Shown: in pieces, positions 16,461 through 28,144 of the stretch
How positions within the stretch are numbered: the stretch's first letter is position 1
Layout: the number at the start of each line of letters is the position of its first letter
DNA from: Alkalibacterium sp. AK22
GTDB taxonomy: Bacteria; Bacillota; Bacilli; Lactobacillales; Carnobacteriaceae_A
Length of the DNA: 39,432 bases
Direction of reading: 5' to 3'
Assembly (NCBI RefSeq): GCF_000585255.1
Contig: NZ_JANL01000012.1
Coordinates: 1 to 39,432, forward strand
Notes under the pieces: generated by a model
The model's input: the letters and a program-made list of their open reading frames with translations, nothing else
Told to the model about the DNA's origin: nothing
Database searches by the model: none
Made by a program: the position numbers and the translations under genes

Positions 16461-17107
16461 CCGAAACAATTAAAACCATGCTCAATGTCTACTTTATCGC
16501 CGGAACTCAAGACTGCCAAAACAGGTCGCTCCAGGAGGTACTCCAAGCAGCTCTTGAAGCAGGAATCAGCTGTTATCAGTTCAGAGAAAAAGGTCCGGGC
16601 AGTTTGGAAAAAGAGCCTGAAGCGTTGTTGAAAACAGCTGTGGCGTGCCGGGAATTGTGCAGGGCATACGAAGTTCCTTTTATCGTCAATGATGACCTCC
16701 AGCTGGCAGAGAGAGTGAAGGCTGACGGCATCCATGTCGGCCAGGGCGACTTGCCGATTGCAGAGGTAGTGAGGCGGATGGGGGATCAGTTCATGATTGG
16801 ACTGTCGACCAATAACCTGAAACAGTTTTTAGAAGCGGAAAAAACGACCGGCATCGATTATGTCGGTATTGGACCGGCCTATACCCCCAAATCCAAACAG
16901 GACCATGAGGCTGTTATGGGTTTGAACGGGATCCGAGAGGCTATGCAAAAGCGCACCCGGCTGCCTGCGGTTGCCATTGGGGGAATCAGTGAGGATAACG
17001 TACAAGAAGTCCGTCAGACAGGGGTCGACGGTGTAGCCATCGTGTCGGCAATCACTCAGTCCAGAGATATCCGAGCAACGTTAAAAAAACTCAAAGAAAC
17101 GAACTGA
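16457..17107 (+). CDS. thiE: Thiamine-phosphate synthase ThiE
   Basis: This 216-residue TIM-barrel enzyme couples HMP-PP with thiazole phosphate to form thiamine phosphate. Visible motifs are YQFREKG, VNDDLQLA, ADGIHVGQGDLP, IGLSTNN, GIGPAYTPKSK and VAIGGIS. The start overlaps thiD by 4 bases, with AAGGAG just upstream. It is the last gene of the operon. No thiamine or precursor transporter and no thiC/thiG are present in the window, so this unit serves salvage. Confidence 0.95.
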   Translation: MTETIKTMLNVYFIAGTQDCQNRSLQEVLQAALEAGISCYQFREKGPGSLEKEPEALLKTAVACRELCRAYEVPFIVNDDLQLAERVKADGIHVGQGDLPIAEVVRRMGDQFMIGLSTNNLKQFLEAEKTTGIDYVGIGPAYTPKSKQDHEAVMGLNGIREAMQKRTRLPAVAIGGISEDNVQEVRQTGVDGVAIVSAITQSRDIRATLKKLKETN

Positions 17108-17165
17108 ATCAGCAGGAATAAACCTTACAGCGACTCAGTCAAAGCAGTTAATGTGGAACAGATAC

Positions 17166-17203
17166 AAGAGGAGCGGGTGTTTGAATCACCTTTGCTCCTC
17201 TTT
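17166..17203 (+). terminator. Intrinsic terminator after thiE
   Basis: AAGAGGAGC at 17166-17174 pairs with GCTCCTCTT at 17194-17202, with GGTG/CACC extending it inside. TTT follows. Confidence 0.85.
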
Positions 17204-17366
17204 CTGCTGAAAAGGATTAGGCAAGCAAGATAGACAGTAGATGTTCCCGATGCTACATACGTTAACTGAGTGTGCTTAAAGCTTGTTCAACCAGTCGAAA
17301 TGAGGTGTGTTTTGCTTTAGACTACTGTATGATAGGAAAAGAATGAGTGGGAATGAGGGACTGGAA

Positions 17367-18809
17367 ATGAATAAGATTGGCTGGAAAAAAGCGGTCAACG
17401 CATGTGGACTGCTGGTTGTCGTGTATCTCCTATATGTGATTGCCGGAGGGATCCTGTCAGTCACGCTACGTACACCACCTGAACCGGTAGAAAGGGCATT
17501 GACTTTTAAGGAAACCAGCGAGCAAGTCACGCTGCTTGAATACGGGCTTGCCTCTTTTGGAGCCCGGATGAATATAATTGAAGAAGCAGAAGAGACACTG
17601 GATGTCGCTTATTTCTATATGGAGCAGGGGGAAAGTGTTCAGCTGCACTATGCCTATGTGCTAGCGGCAGCTGATCGGGGCGTCAATGTACGTTACTTGC
17701 TTGATGGCCTTTTTCATGGAGTCAGAGGAGATGACCGGGATGTCCTTAGAGCGTTTAATGCCCACCCCAATATCGAACTGAAGCTTTACGAACCGGTTTG
17801 GTCTGTTGTACTGGCGCCCTGGCGGGTGAACAACCGGATGCACGACAAAATCCTAATAGCGGACGACCAATTCGCTGTGACCGGCGGAAGAAATATTGGG
17901 GATCTTTACTACGAACGTGGAAATGTTGAGTCCAGCTATTCCTTTGATCGGGATATTATGCTGATCAATCAGGAGGGTCAAGAAGACGGGCTAATCTCGG
18001 ACATGCAGGCTTATTATACAGAACTTTTCGACAGTGACTACTCCCAGTCACAAAATAACCGGACTCTTTTCAGCTGGGAACAAACCCGGGCAGAAGAAAA
18101 ACTGGAGGCCCTGCGAGCTGTGTACGAAGAGCACCAACATGAAGAAGCAGACCGTGAGCAGGTTGCTCAAATAACCGACTGGATCGACCAATCGGTAGAA
18201 ATCAACGGGGGCTTTCATACACACAACAGCATCGAAAGAGGATTCAAGCAGCCTTATATCTGGAGTGACCTCCTGACGCTGGCGAATCAGGCAGAGGAAG
18301 AACTCTTTGTTCAATCTCCTTGGGTGATTCCGAACAGACACATGCGTCAGCATCTTGAAGCAGTTGATCTATCGGTGGGGCAGGCCAAGGTTTTGACCAA
18401 CGGAAAATCAACCAATTCAAATATTTTTGCGCAAGCGGGTACAGAAAACCGGAAGGACTTTTTTATTGAGTCTTTTGCAGATTACTATGAATTTCAGCCC
18501 AAAGGGTCATCATTGCACATGAAGACACTGGTTGTGGATAATCAGATTAGTGCTGTCGGGGCATACAATTTTGATGCACGCAGCACGTGGCTGAGTACCG
18601 AATCCATGCTGGTGATTGACAGCGAAGAGCTGGCGGAGCAGATCATGAATGAAGCAGAAGCCTCCTACCTGAACAGAAGCGTACGCTTTGACCCAAGTGT
18701 AGATAAAGTGCCGGGTGAGCATACAGAAGTCAAGGAGGCCGCTCTGTGGGAAAGGTTACTCGTTCCGGTCATGAGACCTTTCGCATGGGTACTAGAATCT
18801 TTATTATAA
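17367..18809 (+). CDS. Phospholipase D/cardiolipin synthase-like protein, membrane anchored
   Basis: This 480-residue protein has one N-terminal membrane helix (about 12-33) and two phospholipase D motifs: HxKxxxxD at His159-Lys161-Asp166 and at His384-Lys386-Asp391. Both are complete, including the GGRN and GAYNFD elements after them. It may act on phospholipid headgroups outside the membrane or as a cardiolipin synthase-like transferase. It lacks the two N-terminal helices of standard Cls, so the former is at least as likely. I prefer ATG 17367, since GAGGGA is 6 bases upstream; ATG 17343 is a fair alternative. It forms its own transcription unit. Confidence 0.85.
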   Translation: MNKIGWKKAVNACGLLVVVYLLYVIAGGILSVTLRTPPEPVERALTFKETSEQVTLLEYGLASFGARMNIIEEAEETLDVAYFYMEQGESVQLHYAYVLAAADRGVNVRYLLDGLFHGVRGDDRDVLRAFNAHPNIELKLYEPVWSVVLAPWRVNNRMHDKILIADDQFAVTGGRNIGDLYYERGNVESSYSFDRDIMLINQEGQEDGLISDMQAYYTELFDSDYSQSQNNRTLFSWEQTRAEEKLEALRAVYEEHQHEEADREQVAQITDWIDQSVEINGGFHTHNSIERGFKQPYIWSDLLTLANQAEEELFVQSPWVIPNRHMRQHLEAVDLSVGQAKVLTNGKSTNSNIFAQAGTENRKDFFIESFADYYEFQPKGSSLHMKTLVVDNQISAVGAYNFDARSTWLSTESMLVIDSEELAEQIMNEAEASYLNRSVRFDPSVDKVPGEHTEVKEAALWERLLVPVMRPFAWVLESLL

Positions 18810-18839
18810 AAAATAAAGATAGATTTAGAAAATAAGAGG

Positions 18840-18893
18840 GTTTTCCTGAAGTAGACACTTGAGAAAGTGAATACCTTTGGGGGAACTTTTTTT
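18840..18893 (+). terminator. Probable terminator after the phospholipase D-like gene
   Basis: GTTTTCC at 18840-18846 can pair with GGGGAAC at 18880-18886 using two G-U pairs, with a smaller CACTT/AGTG hairpin inside. A run of seven T follows at 18887-18893. Confidence 0.6.
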
Positions 18894-19230
18894 ATTTATT
18901 AGTAGATGATAATTTATATAATCTGGAAAGCTTGACATAGCAAGGATAAAGCAAGGTAGGCCGATATTATCCACAAAAGAACCTTGATTCTGATTCTCAA
19001 TTAGACTAAAATTAAACAAGGTAAGCAAAATATTTTCAGCTGATATTTCGGTAAACCGCGGCTTCGTTAGTTGAGGGTCACCGAAAGAATGAGACGGGCA
19101 TGGCGCTGCAGCGAACGCAGATAGGAGATGGCTATAAATTTGTCGGACCTATTACCTGCGTATGCGGCGGTCAGGACTCTTCTACAGTTATTTTGCTCAA
19201 AAAACTACAAGTAGAAAAGGAAGGTACGTA
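18894..19230. other. Long suf operon leader region
   Basis: About 340 bases separate the terminator of the previous gene from sufC. The first half is AT-rich and holds TTGACA at 18932-18937 but no well-placed -10. The second half (19046-19220) is more GC-rich and can fold. I find no reading frame with a ribosome site other than sufC itself. Confidence 0.5.
19046..19166 (+). ncRNA. Candidate structured 5' leader of the suf operon (two hairpins)
   Basis: Hairpin 1: TTTCGGT at 19046-19052 with ACCGAAA at 19080-19086, a perfect 7-bp stem. Hairpin 2: ACGCAG-ATAGG around 19115-19125 with CCTAT-tac-CTGCGT around 19148-19161, 11 pairs with a 3-base bulge. A perfect 10-base palindrome CGCTGCAGCG sits between them at 19104-19113. 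It does not match any riboswitch class I know. Whether it is functional is inference. Confidence 0.4.
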
Positions 19231-20004
19231 ATGGCCGTATTAGAAATCAAGAACCTGCATGTATCCATTGAGGACAAACAAATTCTTAAAGGTGTGAACC
19301 TGAAAATGCAGACAGGTGAAATCCACGCAATCATGGGACCAAACGGGACAGGAAAATCAACGTTGTCTGCTGCAATCATGGGTCATCCAAGTTATGAAGT
19401 CACAGAAGGTGAAATTCTGCTGGATGGAGAAAACGTACTGGAAATGGAAACCGACGAACGTGCACGTGCCGGCCTGTTTCTGGCTGTTCAGTACCCAAGT
19501 GAGATTGCCGGGATAACCAATGCTGAATTCATGCGTGCAGCCATCAACTCGAGAAGAGACGAAGACGATAAGATGAACGTAATGGACTTCATCAGAAAAA
19601 TGGACGAGAAAATGGACGTTCTGGACATGCCGGAAGAAATGGCTGAGCGTTATCTGAACGAAGGCTTTTCCGGTGGTGAAAAGAAACGTAATGAAATCCT
19701 GCAGCTGCTGATGATTGAGCCGACCTTTGCGATTCTGGATGAAATCGATTCAGGACTAGATATCGATGCTTTGCAGGTCGTATCCAAAGGGGTCAATGCA
19801 ATGCGTGGTGAAGGGTTTGGTTCGCTGATCATTACACACTACCAGCGCCTGCTGAACTATATTACTCCGGATATCGTTCATATCATGATGGATGGCCGTG
19901 TAGTGAAGACCGGCGGTGCCGAGCTGGCTAAACAGCTGGAAGCAGAAGGATACAAAGGTCTAATGGACGAACTTGGATTAGACTTTGAACTCGTAGAAGA
20001 CTAA
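19231..20004 (+). CDS. sufC: SUF Fe-S cluster assembly ATPase SufC
   Basis: This 257-residue ABC-type ATPase forms the SufBC2D scaffold with SufB and SufD, where iron-sulfur clusters are built. It shows Walker A GPNGTGKST at about 36-44, the SufC-typical LFLAVQYPSEIAGI Q-loop region, the signature FSGGEKKRNEI and Walker B FAILDEIDSGLD. ATG 19231 is right: AAGGAAGG lies 7 bases ahead, and the family's MAVLEIKNL start follows. It is the first gene of sufCDSUB and is preceded by a long, foldable leader. A spacing of 21 bases leads to sufD. Confidence 0.96.
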   Translation: MAVLEIKNLHVSIEDKQILKGVNLKMQTGEIHAIMGPNGTGKSTLSAAIMGHPSYEVTEGEILLDGENVLEMETDERARAGLFLAVQYPSEIAGITNAEFMRAAINSRRDEDDKMNVMDFIRKMDEKMDVLDMPEEMAERYLNEGFSGGEKKRNEILQLLMIEPTFAILDEIDSGLDIDALQVVSKGVNAMRGEGFGSLIITHYQRLLNYITPDIVHIMMDGRVVKTGGAELAKQLEAEGYKGLMDELGLDFELVED

Positions 20005-20025
20005 TTTAAGAGGAGGCCATGACTG

Positions 20026-23010
<2,985 letters not shown>

Positions 23011-23070
23011 GCTAGCCCGCATGTGATAGGGAATGACCATAGCCGATTAGAGAATAGAGGATGACTGTCC

Positions 23071-23162
23071 AGCTGATCCAGCAAAACCTGTGAAAGTGTA
23101 AAGCCTGTTGCTCGAGAAAACAGGTTTTGCCTTTCGGGCGTCCGCTGGTCAGATCAGCTTTT
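23071..23162 (+). ncRNA. Candidate structured RNA/attenuator between sufU and sufB
   Basis: Outer stem: AGCTGATC at 23071-23078 pairs with GATCAGCT at 23152-23159, extended by CAGC/GCTG with a 3-base bulge, and ends in TTTT (23159-23162). Inner stem: GCAAAACCTG at 23081-23090 with CAGGTTTTGC at 23121-23130, a perfect 10-bp pairing. The right arm of the inner stem can instead use CCTGTT at 23104-23109 (CCTGTT/AACAGG), giving a rival fold. No known riboswitch consensus matches. It may attenuate sufB relative to sufCDSU, or respond to a signal. Confidence 0.5.
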
Positions 23163-23186
23163 AATGAGTAAGGAAGGGGAATATCC

Positions 23187-24584
23187 ATGTCTCAAGTACC
23201 AGAAAAAACAGAATATAAATACGGATTTCATGATGAAGGGGTCGAAGCTGTCTACGATACCGGTAAAGGGTTGGATGAAAGCATTATCCGCGACATTTCC
23301 GCCCGCAAGGAAGAACCGGAGTGGATGCTTGACTACCGTCTAAAATCTTACGATCACTACCGATCCCGTCCAATGCCCCAGTGGGGAGCGGACTTGTCAG
23401 ATGTCGATTTTGATAACTATACGTACTACCGCAAAGCAAGTGAAGCCCCTGCCCGCAGCTGGGACGATGTACCGGATAAAATCAAGGAAACCTTTGATCG
23501 TCTAGGTGTTCCAGAAGCAGAGCGCCAGTTCTTGGCTGGTTCGGGAGCGCAATATGAATCAGAAGTGGTTTACCACAACATGAAAGAGGAATTCGAGAAG
23601 CTGGGCATTGTCTTTACAGATACTGACACGGCTTTAAAAGAATACCCGGAAATCTTTAAAGAGCATTTCGGGACGGTTGTTCCTCCAACAGACAACAAGC
23701 TCGCAGCACTGAACTCTTCAGTTTGGTCTGGTGGAACGTTCATCTACGTGCCTAAAGGCGTTAAGTGTGATGTTCCCCTGCAGATGTACTTCCGTATCAA
23801 CAACGAAATGATGGGCCAGTTCGAGCGTACCCTGATTGTTGTTGACGAAGGCGCCAGCGTGCACTACGTTGAAGGATGTACTGCACCGACTTTTTCAACC
23901 AGCTCGTTGCACGCTGCGGTTGTTGAAATTATCGTTAAAAAAGATGCCTACTGTCGTTACACGACGATTCAGAACTGGTCAGATAACGTGTACAATCTGG
24001 TAACCAAGCGTGCTCACGCTGCAGAGGGCGCGACCGTTGAATGGATTGATGGTAACCTGGGAGCGAAAACGACCATGAAATACCCGTCTATCCATCTGAA
24101 CGGACGCGGCGCGCGTGGCACAACTATGTCCATCGCCATGGCCGGCGAAGGTCAGGTTCAGGATACCGGTGCTAAAATGATTCACAACGCACCAAACACG
24201 TCCAGCTCAATCGTTTCTAAATCCATCGCTAAAGATGGCGGAACGGTTAACTACCGTGGTCAAGTGACGTTCGGCAAAAACTCTGCCGGGTCCATTTCAC
24301 ATATTGAGTGTGATACGATTCTGATGGATGACCTGTCGAAATCAGACACGATTCCATTTAACGAAATCCACAACTCGAACGTGGCTCTTGAGCACGAGGC
24401 GAAAGTGTCCAAGATTTCGGAAGAACAGCTTTACTACCTGATGAGTAGAGGCCTGGACGAAGAAACCGCGACAGAAATGATTGTCATGGGCTTTGTTGAA
24501 CCCTTCACCAAAGAACTCCCAATGGAATACGCCGTTGAACTGAACCGCCTCATTTCATATGAGATGGAAGGATCAGTGGGGTAA
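23187..24584 (+). CDS. sufB: SUF Fe-S cluster assembly scaffold SufB
   Basis: This 465-residue core scaffold protein receives sulfur and iron to build clusters with SufC and SufD. It has the N-terminal [17 protein letters not shown] block shared with SufD, a cysteine at [14 protein letters not shown] and EGCTAP, the beta-helix core, and [26 protein letters not shown], which carries the functional Cys and Glu region. AAGGAAGGGG precedes the ATG. It closes the operon, and a terminator follows at 24595. Confidence 0.96.
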   Translation: MSQVPEKTEYKYGFHDEGVEAVYDTGKGLDESIIRDISARKEEPEWMLDYRLKSYDHYRSRPMPQWGADLSDVDFDNYTYYRKASEAPARSWDDVPDKIKETFDRLGVPEAERQFLAGSGAQYESEVVYHNMKEEFEKLGIVFTDTDTALKEYPEIFKEHFGTVVPPTDNKLAALNSSVWSGGTFIYVPKGVKCDVPLQMYFRINNEMMGQFERTLIVVDEGASVHYVEGCTAPTFSTSSLHAAVVEIIVKKDAYCRYTTIQNWSDNVYNLVTKRAHAAEGATVEWIDGNLGAKTTMKYPSIHLNGRGARGTTMSIAMAGEGQVQDTGAKMIHNAPNTSSSIVSKSIAKDGGTVNYRGQVTFGKNSAGSISHIECDTILMDDLSKSDTIPFNEIHNSNVALEHEAKVSKISEEQLYYLMSRGLDEETATEMIVMGFVEPFTKELPMEYAVELNRLISYEMEGSVG

Positions 24585-24594
24585 AGATAATAGG

Positions 24595-24626
24595 AAAGCC
24601 GCGCAGTGATGCGGGGCTTTTTTTTC
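24595..24626 (+). terminator. Intrinsic terminator of the suf operon
   Basis: AAAGCCGC at 24595-24602 pairs with GCGG(G)GCTTT at 24611-24620, followed by five or more T. It lies 10 bases after the sufB stop. Confidence 0.88.
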
Positions 24627-24648
24627 AGTTTATAATTTGTCATAGGCA

Positions 24649-24676
24649 TTGAGAGAGTCCGTATACCATTTACATT
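24649..24676 (+). promoter_or_regulatory. Promoter candidate for the DMT transporter gene
   Basis: TTGAGA at 24649-24654 and TACATT at 24671-24676 are separated by 16 bases. The -10 lies inside the large inverted repeat at 24661-24687, so a bound repressor would block it. Confidence 0.4.
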
Positions 24677-24687
24677 AAATGGTATAC
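24661..24687. promoter_or_regulatory. Perfect 12-bp inverted repeat, likely operator
   Basis: GTATACCATTTA at 24661-24672 and TAAATGGTATAC at 24676-24687 are perfectly inverted around a 3-base centre (CAT). It is neither G+C-rich nor followed by a T run, so it is not a terminator. It overlaps the likely promoter and lies 67 bases ahead of the transporter start. The regulator is unknown; none is encoded next to it. Confidence 0.7.
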
Positions 24688-24753
24688 TTGAAAACGAACG
24701 AGGGAAGATCGCGTAATGTAAGTCTAAGCAGGTTTTCCTGACGAGGAGGATAT

Positions 24754-25665
24754 ATGATTTATTTATTTTTAGCTGTCTTATGCAGCGCATCGATCGGACT
24801 TATTTTCAAGTACACGGAAACGAGTAATACCAATCGTTATGTCATCACCAGCGCAAACTATTTTATCGCCTTCATGACGAGTTTGTTAATGATTATGTCT
24901 CAGGGCTTGCTGACTGGGGTGAGGAGAGAAGCGGCCTTTACCGAAGAACTGGGATGGATGCTGGAAAGTGATCAGTATCTACTCAGCCCGTTTTCCAGTA
25001 TTATCTGGGGAGTCAGCGTGGGAGCCTTAGCGGGTGTGTTTTTCTTTCTGTCCTTTATTTTTTACCAGAAAAGTGTGAGAGATAATGGGGTAGGCATATC
25101 GGGTACATTTGGGAAGCTAGGCATTCTTATTCCGATGATTTTCTCTATCTTAATTTGGAGAGAATACCCGACGTCCATTCAGTGGATAGGGATTGGGTTG
25201 TCACTGATCTCCATTGTTGTTGTTAACTTGTCAAAGCAGTCCATTAGGAAATTTGATTTTAAGCCGACAGTGCTGTTGTTGTTTGTGTTTGGCGGCATGG
25301 CAGAATTTTCCAATAAAATTTACCAGCAATATGCCTTGAATGACTACAAAGATATTTTCCTCTTCACTATTTTTTTTGTCGCCTTTGTCATTAGTATCAT
25401 CTACGTGGCGAACAAAAAAGTAAAGGTAACTAAAAAAGATATTCTGACCGGTTTTATGGTGGGGATTCCGAATCTGTTTTCTTCTTACTTTCTGATTATG
25501 TCATTGGAAACGGTCCGGACGTCGGTGGCTTTTCCGGTCTACAGCGCAGGAAGCATTGTCCTGATTAATTTAGGTGGTTTGCTGATTTACCGGGAAACAC
25601 TGGCACGCAAAAACCAGCTAGCCATTGCGTTGACAGTCATAGCCTTAATCCTTATTAATGCATGA
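24754..25665 (+). CDS. DMT/EamA-type transporter
   Basis: This 303-residue protein has about ten membrane helices in two repeats, as in drug/metabolite transporters of the EamA class. The N-terminus MIYLFLAVLCSASIGLIFK and the last repeat ending ALTVIALILINA are typical. The YRE element near the end (GLLIYRETLARKN) is a family feature. GAGGAGG lies just ahead of the ATG. The substrate cannot be told. A 12-bp perfect palindrome upstream suggests repression by a dimeric regulator encoded elsewhere. It stands alone, with a bidirectional terminator behind. Confidence 0.8.
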   Translation: MIYLFLAVLCSASIGLIFKYTETSNTNRYVITSANYFIAFMTSLLMIMSQGLLTGVRREAAFTEELGWMLESDQYLLSPFSSIIWGVSVGALAGVFFFLSFIFYQKSVRDNGVGISGTFGKLGILIPMIFSILIWREYPTSIQWIGIGLSLISIVVVNLSKQSIRKFDFKPTVLLLFVFGGMAEFSNKIYQQYALNDYKDIFLFTIFFVAFVISIIYVANKKVKVTKKDILTGFMVGIPNLFSSYFLIMSLETVRTSVAFPVYSAGSIVLINLGGLLIYRETLARKNQLAIALTVIALILINA

Positions 25666-25702
25666 AAAAGCGCAGAGCCATTGGGGGGCTCTGCGCTTTT
25701 TT
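25665..25702. terminator. Bidirectional terminator between the DMT transporter and yghU-like gene
   Basis: AAAAAGCGCAGAGCC at 25665-25679 pairs with GGCTCTGCGCTTTTT at 25687-25701. A and T runs on both sides allow it to stop both converging transcripts. Confidence 0.92.
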
Positions 25703-25712
25703 AAATCTTCAA

Positions 25713-26498
25713 TTATTTTATGTCTTTATATTCAGCGTCCAGAGCCCGCTTGACAGCAGGGCGTTCACCAATGCGGTCTGCCCAGGCTTTCAGGTTAGAA
25801 TATTCTTCCGCCTTCAAGAAGGTTGCGGCATCGCCATACAAGGCGCCTTGAACTAAGCGGCCGTACCATGGCCAGATTGCCATATCTGCGATAGAATATG
25901 CATCACCATTGATATAGTCCTTGTCCGCTAGGTGCCGGTCAAGCAGGTCCAGCTGGCGCTTCGTTTCCATTGTAAAGCGGTTGATTGGGTATTCTTGCTT
26001 GGTTGGTGCATAAGCGTAGAAATGACCAAAGCCACCGCCGACATAAGGAGCCGCTCCCGTCTGCCAGAACAGCCAGTTCAGAAGTTCTGTCTTCTCTGCC
26101 CAGCTTGTCGGCATGAACTGACCGAATTTCTCCGCTAAATACAGTAGGATATTGACGGATTCAAACACGCGGACCGGCTCGTCTTCAGAGTAATCCATCA
26201 TTGCCGGTATCTTGGAATTAGGATTGATGGAGACAAAATCACTGCCGAACTGGTCACCTTCACCAATGTGAATCTTGTACAGATCGTAGTCGGCGCCATC
26301 AATACCAGCTTCTTTCAGTTCTTCAAACATCATCGCCACTTTCTGGCCGTTGGGTGTCCCCAGTGAATAGAGCTGGAAAGGGGCATCTCCTTTCGGCAGG
26401 CTCTGTTTGAACCGGCTTCCTGCAATCGGCTGATTACCGAAGGCATTACTTTCATCTTTGTCCCATTCCCATACTTCAGGTACATTATAGTCTGACAT
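25713..26498 (-). CDS. yghU: YghU-type disulfide-bond oxidoreductase (nu-class glutathione transferase family)
   Basis: This 261-residue protein has a glutathione transferase fold: a thioredoxin-like N-terminal domain (LYSLGTPNGQKVAMMFEEL, with the family's TPNG near the active site) and SINPNSKIPAMMDYS with the cis-Pro. A helical C-terminal domain with NWLFWQTGAAPYVGGGFGHF follows. E. coli YghU binds two glutathiones and reduces disulfides. The start is supported by GAGGAG on the minus strand. It is in line with the acetyltransferase gene upstream, 103 bases away. Whether this organism makes glutathione is not shown here. Confidence 0.88.
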   Translation of the reverse strand: MSDYNVPEVWEWDKDESNAFGNQPIAGSRFKQSLPKGDAPFQLYSLGTPNGQKVAMMFEELKEAGIDGADYDLYKIHIGEGDQFGSDFVSINPNSKIPAMMDYSEDEPVRVFESVNILLYLAEKFGQFMPTSWAEKTELLNWLFWQTGAAPYVGGGFGHFYAYAPTKQEYPINRFTMETKRQLDLLDRHLADKDYINGDAYSIADMAIWPWYGRLVQGALYGDAATFLKAEEYSNLKAWADRIGERPAVKRALDAEYKDIK

Positions 26499-26601
26499 TG
26501 TATCGCTCCTCTAATTTTTTATCTACTTGTCTCATTGCCAAAAAAGCAAATGAATAGCTGAAACCCTTTAAAAGCTAGACTGGATCAGGCTGCTTCAGGA
26601 C

Positions 26602-27120
26602 CTACTCAGAAGGGCCGGTATAATCTGCTCTCAACAAACCCATAGCCAGACTGTCGTGGTATTCCCCTTGGATAAAGACCTGCTGCTTCCTGCGGCCTTC
26701 AATCTCAAAACCGACTTTTTTGTAAATATAAACCGCTTTTTCATTGAAATCAACTACGTCCAGATTAATTTTATTTAAATTGAGCTGGTTGAAACCATAA
26801 TCGACGACCTCTCGGACCACTTTTTCTGCATAGCCTTTACCCTGGCTGTCCGGGTCTAGCATAATCGCAAAAACCGCTGTACGGTGCCGCATGTTGATCA
26901 GATGCAAATTGGTATAGCCGATGCGCTCATCTCCCGCATAGGCAATAAACTGCCGGACAGCATCTGATTTCTGCCTCTCCTCAAAGGAATCATGCAGTTT
27001 CTCCTTGTTCATATAGGGTTCACTAAACCAGAAATCCATAATATCCGAATTTTTCCACAGCTTAAGCAGATAGCTGCTGTCGTCTTTCTCCAGTGGAGTC
27101 AGAGTAATCTCAGTGCTCAT
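26602..27120 (-). CDS. GNAT acetyltransferase resembling spermidine acetyltransferase SpeG
   Basis: This 172-residue GNAT-fold enzyme transfers acetyl groups from acetyl-CoA. The whole length aligns in order with SpeG: LTPLEKDD at the start, FWFSEPYM (SpeG YWFEEPY), HRTAVFAIMLDP, the CoA-loop QGKGYA, YGFNQLNLNKINL, and a C-terminal IYKKVGFEIEGR. Polyamine acetylation is therefore likely. AGGAGG lies on the minus strand ahead of the ATG. It reads in the same direction as yghU. Confidence 0.82.
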   Translation of the reverse strand: MSTEITLTPLEKDDSSYLLKLWKNSDIMDFWFSEPYMNKEKLHDSFEERQKSDAVRQFIAYAGDERIGYTNLHLINMRHRTAVFAIMLDPDSQGKGYAEKVVREVVDYGFNQLNLNKINLDVVDFNEKAVYIYKKVGFEIEGRRKQQVFIQGEYHDSLAMGLLRADYTGPSE

Positions 27121-27346
27121 AATAGGCCTCCTTGTTATTTGTCCTGTTCATTCTTATAGTGTATCGTATCAGCTGTTATTTTTCTAGAAAGGCTGCTTGG
27201 GGCAATCAAAAATAAAAAAAATGGGCTTTTAGAGTGGTGGGACCTGCTTAAACTGACCAGGCTGGACCTTTATTCAAGAAGTCTATTTCAGCTTGTGCTA
27301 AGATGGCAGTAAGTAGGCTACAGATGATCAAACAAGGAGGACAACA

Positions 27347-28144
27347 ATGACTTTATTTTCAACTGAAACCTTTACAGGTAAGCATGTGTTGATCACCGGT
27401 GCAACCGGTGGAATCGGGTACGATACAGCAAAAGTGATGGCTGAAACAGGGGCAGCAGTCACGATTACTGGAAGAAAAGAGGATGTTTTGAATAAACTGG
27501 CTGACGAAATCAGAGAGCATGTTCCTGAAGCCAAGGTGGTCAAAGTCACTGCCGATCTGGCTGATGGGGTGGACAGAGAGCGCCTGCTGCAAGAAGCAGA
27601 AGAAGCCAACGGGCCGGTCGACCTGCTGGTCAATTCAGCCGGTATCATGGGGGGAGGCATAGTCGAAGAACTGACTCAGATCGAGCTAGAGAAAGTCATG
27701 CATCTCAACTACACGGTGCCAATATTACTGACTCAGCAGGTGTATGCCGCCATGAAAAAACAGGGAGAGGGGGCAATCGTGAACGTCTCATCCCTTTCAG
27801 GACTCAGAGGCGTATATGGGGGGACTGCCTATACAGGATCCAAATTTGCCTTGAACGCCTTTACGCAGTCTTTCGCCCATGAAGCGATTGAACACAAGGT
27901 CCGAGTGAACGCGGTCTGCCCGGGTTATGTGGATACGGTGATGGGAAGAGAAGCAATCAGCTCGAAAGCCGAGCGGGAAGGGCACACTTTTGAAGAGCAG
28001 TACCAAATTGAAAGCCGGAACCTGCCGTCCAAACGCATCACGACAGCCAGGGAGGTAGCCCATACCATTGCTTTTTTACTGTCCGATGCAGCTGAAAACA
28101 TTATCGGAGAAACCGTCAAGATTTCAGGCGGCTCGCTTATGTAA
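27347..28144 (+). CDS. Short-chain dehydrogenase/reductase
   Basis: This 265-residue SDR enzyme binds NAD(P)H through TGATGGIG at residues 18-25. It has NSAG at 96-99, catalytic Ser149, and the pair Tyr162-Lys166 (YxxxK). The PGYVDT loop and C-terminal GETVKISGGSL end fit a FabG/hydroxybutyrate dehydrogenase-like member. An Arg after the first strand (TGRKED) suggests a preference for NADPH. AAGGAGG lies close ahead of the ATG. The substrate is not predictable. It is divergent from the acetyltransferase gene and ends in the terminator at 28282. Confidence 0.88.
   Translation: MTLFSTETFTGKHVLITGATGGIGYDTAKVMAETGAAVTITGRKEDVLNKLADEIREHVPEAKVVKVTADLADGVDRERLLQEAEEANGPVDLLVNSAGIMGGGIVEELTQIELEKVMHLNYTVPILLTQQVYAAMKKQGEGAIVNVSSLSGLRGVYGGTAYTGSKFALNAFTQSFAHEAIEHKVRVNAVCPGYVDTVMGREAISSKAEREGHTFEEQYQIESRNLPSKRITTAREVAHTIAFLLSDAAENIIGETVKISGGSLM

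Noticed and set aside
15822-16469. A 215-codon minus-strand frame inside thiD
   Set aside because: It is a shadow of thiD, which has all family motifs.
18932-18960. TTGACA upstream of sufC as a suf promoter
   Set aside because: No acceptable -10 element lies 16-18 bases downstream, so I did not call it a promoter.
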